Shown: piece after piece, positions 45,417 to 54,395 of the stretch
How the letters are laid out: every line of letters starts with the position of its first letter
How positions within the stretch are numbered: the first letter of the stretch is position 1
Source: Flavobacterium seoulense
Lineage (GTDB): Bacteria; Bacteroidota; Bacteroidia; Flavobacteriales; Flavobacteriaceae
Length of the DNA: 64,000 nucleotides
Assembly: GCF_000695795.1 (NCBI RefSeq)
Contig: NZ_JNCA01000017.1
Span: 120,550 to 184,549, forward strand
Reading direction: 5' to 3'
Translations under genes and position numbers: made by a program
The notes under the pieces: model-generated
Database searches by the model: none
The model's input: only the letters and a program-made list of their open reading frames with translations
Told to the model about the DNA's origin: nothing

Positions 45417-46880
45417 ATGAAAAAGAACCTACTTTTATTTGTCTTTGTTTGCTTACTTCATTTGTTAATTGGTTCTAGTGTTTTTGCTCAAACTCCTCAA
45501 CCGACAGGTACTTCTGTTTATTATTATTGTATTGGTGATTCTGCAAGTCAGCTAACAGCCGGAGGTGATAATTTATTATGGTATCAAGATGCTACAGGTG
45601 GAACAGGTTCATCTACTGCGCCAACGCCTTCAACTTCATCCGCTGGCACTACTAGCTATTATGTCACTCAAACTATTGCAGGAATTGAAAGTTCTCCTCG
45701 AAAAGCGATTACGGTTAATGTGAATAAGCAATTTGAATTATTTTGTGCAGGCGTGACAACTAGTTCTGTTAATTTTGATTTTTCTAATGTTGGGCAAACT
45801 AGATTTGATTATAGTTATACTATTGCGGGAGGAACTCCAATAACAGGAACGCAAACATCTCCAAGCAGTTTTACTGTTAGCGGGCTTTCTGAAGGGCAGA
45901 CAGTTGTCTTTACAGTTACTGCTGTTGGTGCTCCTTCATGTGTGGCTAATCGAACACTTTCAGCTAGTTGTAGAACGACATGTTCAACATTAGCAACTCC
46001 AACATTTAATCAAATTGGTCCTGTTTGTTCTGGAGATACTCCTCCAGTGTTGCCTTCAAGTTCGTTAGAAGGAATTAACGGAACATGGTCTCCGGCTGTG
46101 GTTAGTAATACAGCTAGCGGAACTTATACTTTTACTCCAAATGCAAATGAATGTGCGACAACGCAAACAATGAACATTGTAGTAAATCCGGATAATCCTG
46201 GTTTTAGTGATTTTACTATTTGTTCAGGAAGTGGAGCACCTAATTTAGACACCACTTCTCCAAGAGGTGTAACAGGAACTTGGGATCCTGCTGTAATTGA
46301 TGATATGAATACGGATACTTATACCTTTACTCCAGATGCAGGTCAATGCGCAGCTCCACAAACGATAGAGGTAACAGTAATACCATCTAATATGCTTAAT
46401 GATTTTACCTGGACGGTAACACAGGCATTTGTAGATAATCAAATAATAACTGTTTCAGCAACGACAGCGGGAGGAGATTATTTATATAAGTTAGACGATG
46501 GACCTTTTCAGGCTAATCCTGTTTTTGAAAATGTTGCTTCTGGCACACATGCAATAACGGTTATTGATCAGGCAGGTTGTAGTTCACCAATTACTAAAAA
46601 TGATATATTGGTAATAAATTATCCAAAATTCTTCACGCCAAATAATGATGGTTTTAATGATTTTTGGAATGTAAAAGAACTAAGTTCACAGCCATCTGCC
46701 TATATTCGAATATTTGATCGTTATGGTAAATTTATAAAGCAAATAAGTCCCAATGGTGATGGTTGGAATGGAACGTATAATGGCTATTTTCTGCCAGCAG
46801 ATGATTACTGGTTTGTAGTTCATTATACTGAAGATAGTATCGCAAAAGAGTTCAAATCTCATTTTGCGTTGAAGAGATAA
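45417..46880 (+). CDS. T9SS type B exported protein with Ig-like/SprB-like repeats
   Basis: 487 residues. The signal peptide (1-25) ends in VFAQ. An Ig-like domain (~30-105) precedes a fibronectin-like segment (~105-190). Two roughly 65-residue repeats follow (CSGDTPPVLPSSSLEGINGT and CSGSGAPNLDTTSPRGVTGT, each with TYTFTP), resembling SprB repeats. The final ~85 residues (INYPKFFTPNNDGFNDFWNV, then RIFDRYGKFI, SHFALKR) are a type B CTD for type IX secretion. It is probably a cell-surface adhesin-like protein. Being short, it may be an accessory to larger adhesins elsewhere. Confidence 0.9.
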   Translation: MKKNLLLFVFVCLLHLLIGSSVFAQTPQPTGTSVYYYCIGDSASQLTAGGDNLLWYQDATGGTGSSTAPTPSTSSAGTTSYYVTQTIAGIESSPRKAITVNVNKQFELFCAGVTTSSVNFDFSNVGQTRFDYSYTIAGGTPITGTQTSPSSFTVSGLSEGQTVVFTVTAVGAPSCVANRTLSASCRTTCSTLATPTFNQIGPVCSGDTPPVLPSSSLEGINGTWSPAVVSNTASGTYTFTPNANECATTQTMNIVVNPDNPGFSDFTICSGSGAPNLDTTSPRGVTGTWDPAVIDDMNTDTYTFTPDAGQCAAPQTIEVTVIPSNMLNDFTWTVTQAFVDNQIITVSATTAGGDYLYKLDDGPFQANPVFENVASGTHAITVIDQAGCSSPITKNDILVINYPKFFTPNNDGFNDFWNVKELSSQPSAYIRIFDRYGKFIKQISPNGDGWNGTYNGYFLPADDYWFVVHYTEDSIAKEFKSHFALKR

Positions 46881-46884
46881 AACT

Positions 46885-46921
46885 AAAAAGGAATTGTATG
46901 ATGGTTATACAATTCCTTTTT
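46885..46921. terminator. Bidirectional terminator, 15-bp perfect stem
   Basis: AAAAAGGAATTGTAT (46885-46899) and its exact complement (46907-46921) with a 7-base loop, flanked by A and T runs. It lies between convergent genes and ends two bases before the stop of the receiver-kinase gene. Confidence 0.88.
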
Positions 46922-46922
46922 T

Positions 46923-48014
46923 TTATGCTGTTTGCAATTCTGAAATAACAAACTCAGATCCATCTTTAAATTGACTGTTGTAATAAACTTTTACTTCGTT
47001 TCTATCAGCTAATTTTCGGACTAAATTTAAACCGATTCCGGTTCCTGAATCTCCTCTTGAAGATTTTCCGAGCGTGTAAAACATCTGGAAAATTTTCTCT
47101 GCCTGACCTTCTGGAATTCCAGGGCCGTTGTCTCTTATTGCTATTTGCTTTAATTCTTCGTTGTATGAAATAGTGATTTCAGTAATGGCTTTATCATTGT
47201 ATTTGATAGCATTCGATAATAAATTTTGAATAATCTGTTTGAATGCTACCGATTGAAAATTAATTTTATGATTCAGATTTTCTTTTGCTATTCTAATATT
47301 GTTATTAGGATTAAGTAATTTAATAACGGCATTGACTTCGTTAAGAATAGAAATAGCTTCTTTTCCTTCATTATTTTCAACGTTTTTCGAATAAAACAAT
47401 AAATCATCAATTAGTTTAGACATCGACATTGCAGATGATTTTACCATATCAAAAAGCTCTGTTGCTTCTTCTTTTAAGTCTAATAAATGTTCTTCTTCAA
47501 TGAATTCGACTAAGGATTTTATGTTGTTTAAAGGTGTTTTTAAATCATGGGCAATTATATTAGCAAATTGTTCTAATTCACCATTTTTAGCAACTAATTT
47601 TTCGTTTAGTTTTTGTAATTCCTGATCGTAATCCCAAATTTTTAAGAACGATTCTACTTTTTTACGGGTAATTTCAGTTACCAGAGGTTTGAATAGAAAA
47701 TCGATGGCTCCTAAATCGTAGGCTTTATTGATATATTTAGCCTCATCACTTATCGCGGTTACAAAAATGGTTGGAATATTAGCCGTTGTAGGATGTTGTT
47801 TTGTGATTTCGACAAATTCATAACCATCCATTTCAGGCATTTGAACATCGACTAAAATAAGAGATATTTTTTCTTTAAGTAATATTTGTAATCCTTCGTT
47901 TCCTGAATTACAAGTGATTATTTCTCGGTCGTGTTTCTCTAAAATACTTTTTAATGCAATTAAATTTGCAGGTTGATCATCTATTAATAATAGCTTATGC
48001 TTAATTGTATTCAT
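46923..48014 (-). CDS. Receiver-histidine kinase protein
   Basis: 363 residues. Residues 1-125 are a receiver domain (phosphoacceptor Asp56 in ILVDVQMPEMDG, Lys in FLFKP). A short coiled coil is followed by HisKA with the phospho-His in ANIIAHDLKTPLN (~158) and HATPase (NLLSNAIKYND, IRDNGPGIPEG, SGTGIGLNLV). No membrane segment, so it is cytoplasmic. Receiver-first kinases take phosphate from another kinase, here plausibly the hybrid kinase in the same operon. Its start overlaps the cheB-like gene by 14 bases. Confidence 0.9.
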   Translation of the reverse strand: MNTIKHKLLLIDDQPANLIALKSILEKHDREIITCNSGNEGLQILLKEKISLILVDVQMPEMDGYEFVEITKQHPTTANIPTIFVTAISDEAKYINKAYDLGAIDFLFKPLVTEITRKKVESFLKIWDYDQELQKLNEKLVAKNGELEQFANIIAHDLKTPLNNIKSLVEFIEEEHLLDLKEEATELFDMVKSSAMSMSKLIDDLLFYSKNVENNEGKEAISILNEVNAVIKLLNPNNNIRIAKENLNHKINFQSVAFKQIIQNLLSNAIKYNDKAITEITISYNEELKQIAIRDNGPGIPEGQAEKIFQMFYTLGKSSRGDSGTGIGLNLVRKLADRNEVKVYYNSQFKDGSEFVISELQTA

Positions 48015-48564
48015 TATTTAATGTATTTATAATGTCTTTTGTATTTAATTCCTGATGTTTATTGTATATGTTTTTTGCCGCTTTGGGCATGATTGCAAAT
48101 TCAGCTTCGTCGCAATCCTGAATGATTGTTTTTCCGTTGTTTTCGGCCATGATTTTTAATCCAATTGCTCCATCATGATTAGAACCTGAAAGTAAAATTC
48201 CGCAGCATTTTTCTTTCAATAATATCGAAAAAGATTCAAAAGTAATATCAATCGAAGGCCGACTAAAATTAACAAGTTCAGATACATCCAACGAAAAAGT
48301 ATAATTTTCTTCTAAAAGCAAATGATAATTGGCAGGAGCGGTATATATAAAACCTTTTTCTATTTTTTCTTTATCATCAATTTCTTTGACTGTATAATGA
48401 GTACTTCTTTGTAAAATAGATTCAAAAGAAGAATTACTGTTTTTTAAACGATGCAAAACAATAACAATAGGGGTGTCTATGCTTTTGTCTAAATTATTTA
48501 AAATAGACAAAATAGTATCAAAAGCTCCTGCTGAGCCGCCTATTATTATGATTTCGGGTTTCAT
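48001..48564 (-). CDS. CheB-type methylesterase domain protein (no receiver)
   Basis: 187 residues, only the CheB catalytic domain. The Ser-His-Asp triad is visible in IGGSAGAFDTI, VIVLHRLKN and LLSGSNHDGAIG. Classical CheB has an N-terminal receiver that controls it; that is missing here. CheB removes methyl groups from, or deamidates, receptor glutamates. No methyl-accepting receptor is encoded nearby, so the target is unknown. It is translationally coupled to the CheR gene (ATGA overlap) and to the receiver-kinase gene. Confidence 0.9.
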   Translation of the reverse strand: MKPEIIIIGGSAGAFDTILSILNNLDKSIDTPIVIVLHRLKNSNSSFESILQRSTHYTVKEIDDKEKIEKGFIYTAPANYHLLLEENYTFSLDVSELVNFSRPSIDITFESFSILLKEKCCGILLSGSNHDGAIGLKIMAENNGKTIIQDCDEAEFAIMPKAAKNIYNKHQELNTKDIINTLNNEYN

Positions 48565-49373
48565 CTTATTTTTTGATAAATTTTTTCTTCTCGATCAATC
48601 TCTTTAAAATTTTCGTAAACACTGCTAAATCGCAACGATTCTTTTTTTCCAATTGCCAGAAATCCGTGTACAGGCAAACTGTCGTAAAATAATTCGAATG
48701 CTTTATTTTGCAATTTACTATTAAAATAAATTAAAACATTTCGGCATAAAATCAATTGACATTCTTTAAAAACGCTATCGGCAACTAAATTATGATTTGA
48801 AAATAAAATATTTTGTTTGAATTCTGAATTGATCATCGAATGTTTTTCATCAGAAACAAAGTAATTTTTTAAAGATTCTTTTCCTCCACATTCATAATAA
48901 TTCTTAGTGTAATCCTTAAAATTAGTGTTGTCATAAATTCCTTTTTTAGACTGTTCTATGGCATTTCGACTAATATCAGTTGCATAAATTCTTGTTTTTG
49001 GAAAAAGATTATTTTCTTTCAAAAGAATATTTAACGAATAGGTTTCTTCTCCAAAAGAGCATCCGGCTGTCCAGATATTAATTTTAGGATAACTGTCTAA
49101 ATATGGAAAAACTTTTTCATGTAAAGATTTAAAAAAACTTGGATCTCTAAAAAACTCACTTACATTTACGACAATTTCATTGATAAAGTTTTGAAAAATA
49201 GTAGGATTATTGATGAGTTCAAATTTTAAATCGACACTGGTTTTCATGTTATTGATATCCATAAAACGATTGACCCTTCTAAGCATTGAAGCTTTAGAGT
49301 AATCACTGAAATCGTAATCAAATTGCTTTTTTATTGTAAAAAGCAATTCGTCAAGTTCGTTTAATTTTATCAT
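48561..49373 (-). CDS. CheR-type methyltransferase
   Basis: 270 residues. An N-terminal helical domain (1-70, with DYSDYSKASMLRRVNRFM) precedes the SAM domain containing WTAGCSFGEETYSLNI, IYATDIS and LILCRNVLIYF. These match CheR, which methylates glutamates on chemoreceptors. No TPR or pentapeptide-binding extension is seen. It overlaps both neighbours by four bases, so the kinase-CheR-CheB-receiver-kinase genes form one coupled unit. Confidence 0.92.
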   Translation of the reverse strand: MIKLNELDELLFTIKKQFDYDFSDYSKASMLRRVNRFMDINNMKTSVDLKFELINNPTIFQNFINEIVVNVSEFFRDPSFFKSLHEKVFPYLDSYPKINIWTAGCSFGEETYSLNILLKENNLFPKTRIYATDISRNAIEQSKKGIYDNTNFKDYTKNYYECGGKESLKNYFVSDEKHSMINSEFKQNILFSNHNLVADSVFKECQLILCRNVLIYFNSKLQNKAFELFYDSLPVHGFLAIGKKESLRFSSVYENFKEIDREEKIYQKIR

Positions 49374-52300
49374 TTATAAATCCAAATGCTAATTAATGAA
49401 ATAAGTTTTTGAATATCAATAGGTTTTGACTGATAATCAGAAGCGCCAGCATTTAATATTTCGTCACGATCACCTTTCATCGCTTTGGCAGTCAAGGCTA
49501 TGATAGGCAGGTTTTTCCATTTAGGATTTTCTCTAATTTTCTTAGTCGCTTCAAATCCGTCCATTTCTGGCATCATAATATCCATTAGAACAATGTCAAA
49601 AGTCCCATGTTCCTGTAATGTGTTTAAAGCTTCAATACCATTAAAAGCAGTTGTAATGATAGCTCCTTTGCTGGTTAATGCTGCTGATAAAGCGTAGATG
49701 TTTCGAATATCGTCATCAACAATTAAAATGCTTTTATCTTTTAATATTTCGCCTCCGGCTAAATTTGGTGCGGTTTCATATTTGGTATTTTCTGAAGTTT
49801 CGACTTTGTTTAAAAATAACAAAATTTCATCTTTCAGTCTTTCGGTAACATTATCGGTTTTGATTACAATACTGTCTACATTTTTTTCGAGTTCTAATTG
49901 CTCAACATCCGAAAGTGTTTTTCCAGTATTGATAATGATTTTTATGTTTTTGTTTTTAGAAATATTCTTTAATTCAGAAATAGCTTTTACGTTATCAGAA
50001 TCCGGTAAGCCTAAATCGATTATGGCACAGTCAATTTCAACATTAGTCAAAATATTTTCAGCTTCAGCTCTTGAATAAGCCTGAAGGCAAATAGTATTCT
50101 TATCGTTAGCGTGCAATAATTGTTTAATCGAATAATTTAATTTCTCGTCGTCTTCGAGAATTAGTACTCTTTTAAAAACTTTATTGATTTCTTCATCAAT
50201 AGAAAGGAATGCATTTTTAAGTTTTTCGGGAGTAATAGGTTTCACTAAGAAATCAAAAGCACCCATTTCTTTAGCTAATTTTTCTCTTTTCATTCCAGAC
50301 ATTACATGCACCGGAATATGCTTTAATTCAGGATCTTCTTTAAGCCATTTTAGGACTGTCCAACCATCAATTCCTGGCAGTTTCATGTCCAGAATTATCG
50401 CTTTTGGATTGTACTTTTTAGCGTATTGAAAACCAGTTTCGCCCTGATGCGCAATAATTGCTTTAAAACCATTATTATGTGCTACCTGAAGTAATACTTC
50501 GGCAAATGACGGATCGTCTTCAATAATTAAAACGGTTTTGTCATCAATATCGGCTTTGTGACGATCATCATCAATATCAGCAGATAAATCGACAAATTCT
50601 TCATTCGCTTTTGGATATTCTGATTCTATTGTGTTATCTTTTATAGTTTCCGGAATTGCACTTTCTGTACTTTCTACAAAAGAATTATTATTTTCTTGAT
50701 TAAAATTTACAGGAATTATGACACCAAAAATGCTTCCATTATTCAATTGGCTGTCAAAATAAACTTCACCATCTAATAAGTTGGCAAGTTGTTTAGAAAT
50801 ATATAAACCTAATCCGGTTCCGCCATATTTTCGACTTGTTGAACTATCAGCCTGCTGGAAACTTTGGAATAATTTTTTCTTATTTTCTTCGGATATTCCT
50901 ATACCGTTGTCTTTTATTTCTATGGCTAAAATTTGGCTGTTATCAATAGAAGCTAATTTAGGATTTGTAAACTCCCAATTGCTTTTTGGTGTAGAAAAGT
51001 TCATTTCTACAATTCCACCATTTGGAGTAAATTTCAAAGCATTAGATAAGAAATTCTTAAGGATTTGTTCAATTTTACCTATGTCAGTGTAAATTTCTCT
51101 AGGACAGTCTTCAGTAATTGAGGTTTTAAAATCAATCTCTTTCTTGTTCATTTGGGCTCTAAAAAGACCATCCATATCCGATAATATTCGTTCTGTAACC
51201 GTATTTTCAGGATAGATTTCGACTTTTCCAGCTTCAATTTTAGAGATATCAAGAATATCAGTAATCAGGTTTAATAAATCTTTTCCGGAAGTATTAATTA
51301 CCGATAAATTTTCTAATTGCGCATTTGTTAAATTTCCGGAAGTATTGTCTTTTAAAATATCCGAAAGAATTAAAATACTGTTTAAAGGCGTTCGCAATTC
51401 ATGCGACATATTAGCTAAAAACTCTGATTTATATTTACTTGCCTGCGCAATTTCTTCTGATTTTACATTCAGCTCTTCCTGAGCTATTATAAGATCATCA
51501 TTTTTTTTCTCGATTTCGTAATTTTTAGTTTCAAGTTCGCGACTTTTTTCTTCTAAATACGCATTAGTTTGCTCTAATTCGGCAGCCTGATTTTTTAATT
51601 CTTCTTCCGATTGTTGCAGTAATAAAGTATGCTTATTTAGTTCTTCGTTATTTTGACGTAACTCTTCTTCCTGAACTTGTAAAATGTTGTTTTTCTTGTT
51701 GATTTCTTCGCTTGAAATTCGCAATTCTTCATTTCGAATAAATACAGCAATTGCGCTTCCTATGGCGTCTTTTAAAGTGTTTAATAATTTTTGGTCAGTT
51801 TCAGTAAAGTTATTCAAAGAGCCAATTTCGATAACGCCAATTACTGAATTCTGATAAGAAATAGGAGTAATTAAAATATTGTAAATAGCCGATTTTCCTA
51901 ATGAAGAACTCAGGTAAGAATACTCATTAGTTAAATTATTGAAACATTTTTGCTCATTAAATTTAGCCGCTTCGCCCACTAATCCTTCGCCAAAAGCAAT
52001 TGTTTTTGGGCTATTGTTATCATCAGCATAACTGCCAATTTTTATTAAATTGTCTTTGTCTTCGATGTAATCAATACTATAAAAAGTTGCCTGACAAGCA
52101 TTAGTTTGATTGCTTAAAAGTTGGCTTAATTTACTACCGAAATCATATATGTTTTCTGAATTAATGATTGTATTATTTACTTCAATAACATTTTTTTCGA
52201 GTAAATGATTTTCAGCAGCTTCATCATCAAAACGCTTTAATTCTAATGACATATTATTTAATGACTGATTTAAAGTGTCAGAATCACTTCGGATTACTAT

Positions 52301-53437
52301 GGTTTCGCCAAAATTCCCAGAACTAATTTTAGAAGCTAAATTAATTTGTTCTTTAATAGCGCTAACTAATTTTTTTATAGATTCCCTGATAGAATCAAGT
52401 TCTATATTTCCTGTAAGTGTATGTTGGAAATCAGTATATCCTAAAGAAATTTTTTCAATTTTTGTTGCGACTATATTTAATGATTTCGATGTATTTGAAA
52501 TTAATTTGTAAACTAAAATTGCCGTTGTGATTAATAATAATACAAATGAAAATATGGCTACAATTGTACTTATAATTGTGATGTCTTTTTCATGTTTGGC
52601 TAATTCAATAATATGGTTAAGCTTTTTAATTTTTAAAGTATTTAACTTATCATTTACGGTAGTAGACTGATTCCACCAGGCATCGGGTGTTACTTTTTTT
52701 GTATTGTTTAAGATGGCTTCAGAAGTACTTAAAAACGATTGGAATTCGGCTGATTTTTTAAATCGAATGATTTCATCATTGATATGAAGATCGTTATAAT
52801 TCTCTAATTTAAAATCAGTGTTTTTATTTAAATTTCTTATGTTGTCATAATAGCCATTTAAATCGCTATGAATGGTGTCATCTGTTAGTTTAGTGAAAAT
52901 TAATCCACGAATTAAATTAGCCGCTGATTTTGAATCGATATAAGATTTAAAATTATTAGCAAGTCGGGCTACTTGTGCATTATCACAATTTACAATTTCC
53001 CGATCAATTAAATTATTGAATATATTGTTTAAAGCGGTGTATTTATTGTAAGTTTTTAAAGTAGATATTGCTTTGTTTTCGGCATTGTAATGAATGTCGT
53101 TCAGGATTTTTTTAGCTTCTCTAACATTTTTGGCAACAATACTATCATTAGTATTTGTTTCAGAAATCCATTCGAGTGTTTTTGCCATTCTTAATTTGAA
53201 ATCTACTTTTTTATTAGGATCAAATTTTGAATATTCGCTTAATGTTTTCTCATTATTGATAAGCATTATTCCTTCGGAAAAAACAGCAATTTGTTCAATT
53301 CTTTGAATGCTGTTTTCTATTCTGGAATATTTTTGATAAGTACTTTCAATATTTAAAACAGTGAAGTATATTAAGCCAGAAATGGGGATTAAAAGAATTA
53401 GAACTAATTGCTTTTTAAAAGATAATTTTTTCCACAT
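49370..53437 (-). CDS. Hybrid sensor histidine kinase with HAMP, GAF and three receivers
   Basis: 1355 residues. Order: membrane helix (~10-30), a long periplasmic region (~31-295) resembling a NIT-type sensor, and a second membrane helix (~297-320). Then come HAMP-like (~320-400), GAF (~425-575), a long coiled coil (~575-675, repeated EEL/QQ), HisKA (HELRTPLN) and HATPase (NFLSNALKFTPNGG, DNGIGI, GGTGLGLYI). Three receivers follow: ILDMKLPGIDGW, IIDLGLPDSDN and VLMDIMMPEMDGF. It heads the CheR/CheB operon. Phosphate probably flows through its receivers or to the downstream receiver-kinase. The signal is unknown. Confidence 0.92.
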   Translation of the reverse strand: MWKKLSFKKQLVLILLIPISGLIYFTVLNIESTYQKYSRIENSIQRIEQIAVFSEGIMLINNEKTLSEYSKFDPNKKVDFKLRMAKTLEWISETNTNDSIVAKNVREAKKILNDIHYNAENKAISTLKTYNKYTALNNIFNNLIDREIVNCDNAQVARLANNFKSYIDSKSAANLIRGLIFTKLTDDTIHSDLNGYYDNIRNLNKNTDFKLENYNDLHINDEIIRFKKSAEFQSFLSTSEAILNNTKKVTPDAWWNQSTTVNDKLNTLKIKKLNHIIELAKHEKDITIISTIVAIFSFVLLLITTAILVYKLISNTSKSLNIVATKIEKISLGYTDFQHTLTGNIELDSIRESIKKLVSAIKEQINLASKISSGNFGETIVIRSDSDTLNQSLNNMSLELKRFDDEAAENHLLEKNVIEVNNTIINSENIYDFGSKLSQLLSNQTNACQATFYSIDYIEDKDNLIKIGSYADDNNSPKTIAFGEGLVGEAAKFNEQKCFNNLTNEYSYLSSSLGKSAIYNILITPISYQNSVIGVIEIGSLNNFTETDQKLLNTLKDAIGSAIAVFIRNEELRISSEEINKKNNILQVQEEELRQNNEELNKHTLLLQQSEEELKNQAAELEQTNAYLEEKSRELETKNYEIEKKNDDLIIAQEELNVKSEEIAQASKYKSEFLANMSHELRTPLNSILILSDILKDNTSGNLTNAQLENLSVINTSGKDLLNLITDILDISKIEAGKVEIYPENTVTERILSDMDGLFRAQMNKKEIDFKTSITEDCPREIYTDIGKIEQILKNFLSNALKFTPNGGIVEMNFSTPKSNWEFTNPKLASIDNSQILAIEIKDNGIGISEENKKKLFQSFQQADSSTSRKYGGTGLGLYISKQLANLLDGEVYFDSQLNNGSIFGVIIPVNFNQENNNSFVESTESAIPETIKDNTIESEYPKANEEFVDLSADIDDDRHKADIDDKTVLIIEDDPSFAEVLLQVAHNNGFKAIIAHQGETGFQYAKKYNPKAIILDMKLPGIDGWTVLKWLKEDPELKHIPVHVMSGMKREKLAKEMGAFDFLVKPITPEKLKNAFLSIDEEINKVFKRVLILEDDEKLNYSIKQLLHANDKNTICLQAYSRAEAENILTNVEIDCAIIDLGLPDSDNVKAISELKNISKNKNIKIIINTGKTLSDVEQLELEKNVDSIVIKTDNVTERLKDEILLFLNKVETSENTKYETAPNLAGGEILKDKSILIVDDDIRNIYALSAALTSKGAIITTAFNGIEALNTLQEHGTFDIVLMDIMMPEMDGFEATKKIRENPKWKNLPIIALTAKAMKGDRDEILNAGASDYQSKPIDIQKLISLISIWIYK

Positions 53438-53505
53438 AATGCAGTAGGTTAGAAAAATAATGTGTTTACTTTATTTTGAATAATTTGTTTTCGTATTTAA
53501 AATAT

Positions 53506-53516
53506 ATTCGGGGGTA
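53506..53516 (-). promoter_or_regulatory. TACCCCCGAAT motif upstream of the hybrid-kinase operon
   Basis: Exact 11-base match, read on the reverse strand, to the motif before the T9SS gene at 45382. It lies 68 bases upstream of the kinase start at 53437. This suggests the T9SS surface protein and the signalling operon share a regulator. Confidence 0.5.
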
Positions 53517-53537
53517 TTTTTTAGATAAGATAAACAA

Positions 53538-53569
53538 AAAAGCATTTCAAATATAGTTGAAATGCTTTT
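53538..53569 (-). terminator. Terminator of the DUF4369 gene
   Basis: 13-bp perfect stem AAAAGCATTTCAA (53538-53550) with its complement (53557-53569), a 6-base loop and a T run on the reverse strand. It isolates the hybrid-kinase operon from the gene upstream. Confidence 0.85.
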
Positions 53570-53595
53570 ATTATTTTACTTTTTTAATTTAAAAG

Positions 53596-54306
53596 TTAGT
53601 TGGATTTTTTGATGTTATTAACATATTCGGTCAATTTTTTACCGTAAAATGACTGAGCCACTTTTGGCGTCATTGAATTTTGGATAGTATCTAAATATTT
53701 GATGTTAATATCGTAAACTTCGGCAAGGGCAATGTAAGGAGCAATTTCGTGATCTTTATTATTTATTGCAAAATTAACTGCGAACAAATATTTACGTTTC
53801 AGGTTTAAATCCTGTAATTTGTTTAAACTATCAATTGCTATAGGATCTTTTCGTTTAATTGCTTTGAATTTTTGTTCAATCAAAGTTAAATTTTCATCCT
53901 TGTATCTAGAAGTTGTTTTTTTATATTCTTCATAAAGTTTATGATTTGTTGAACCCGTAATTTTTGCATCAGACAAAAAAGCATCTAAGTTAGTTTCGAT
54001 GTTAATAATTCCTGGTTCAGCAAAAAACATCAGATTGTTGTCTAATGAATTACTAACGCCCCGATCCAGAAAAAGATAAAGCATTTCGGGAGACTTTAAA
54101 TCGATCTGACTTTCAAAATGAGAGTTTCCGTCAATTTTGATGGTGTCTATAGCAACTAAAGCCGTGTCTACAAACTTTTGAATATACAAAGTACCTTCTT
54201 TTAATCCTTTTACATTTCCGGAAATTTGTAAATTTCCTTTAGATTCTTTTTTGTTGCACGAAGCCATTAATAGTATGGTTACAAATGCAAGAATTGATTT
54301 TTTCAT
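53596..54306 (-). CDS. DUF4369 lipoprotein
   Basis: 236 residues. The lipoprotein signal is MKKSILAFVTILLMASC (Cys17). The DUF4369 domain covers about residues 25-120 (LQISGNVKGLKEGTLYIQKF, FFAEPGIINIETNLD, KITGSTNHKLYEEYKK). A helical C-terminal region follows. In many Bacteroidota proteins DUF4369 precedes a thioredoxin domain; here none is present and there is no CxxC. Function is unknown; it probably sits at a membrane. It is a monocistronic unit downstream of the M61 peptidase. Confidence 0.85.
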   Translation of the reverse strand: MKKSILAFVTILLMASCNKKESKGNLQISGNVKGLKEGTLYIQKFVDTALVAIDTIKIDGNSHFESQIDLKSPEMLYLFLDRGVSNSLDNNLMFFAEPGIINIETNLDAFLSDAKITGSTNHKLYEEYKKTTSRYKDENLTLIEQKFKAIKRKDPIAIDSLNKLQDLNLKRKYLFAVNFAINNKDHEIAPYIALAEVYDINIKYLDTIQNSMTPKVAQSFYGKKLTEYVNNIKKSN

Positions 54307-54395
54307 TGGTCAGTAATATTTGGTGCAAAGTAAATAAAATACTTGAAAAGCAAAACAATGGTTGGATACTGTTTTAAAATTGGTTTTTGAGAAAA

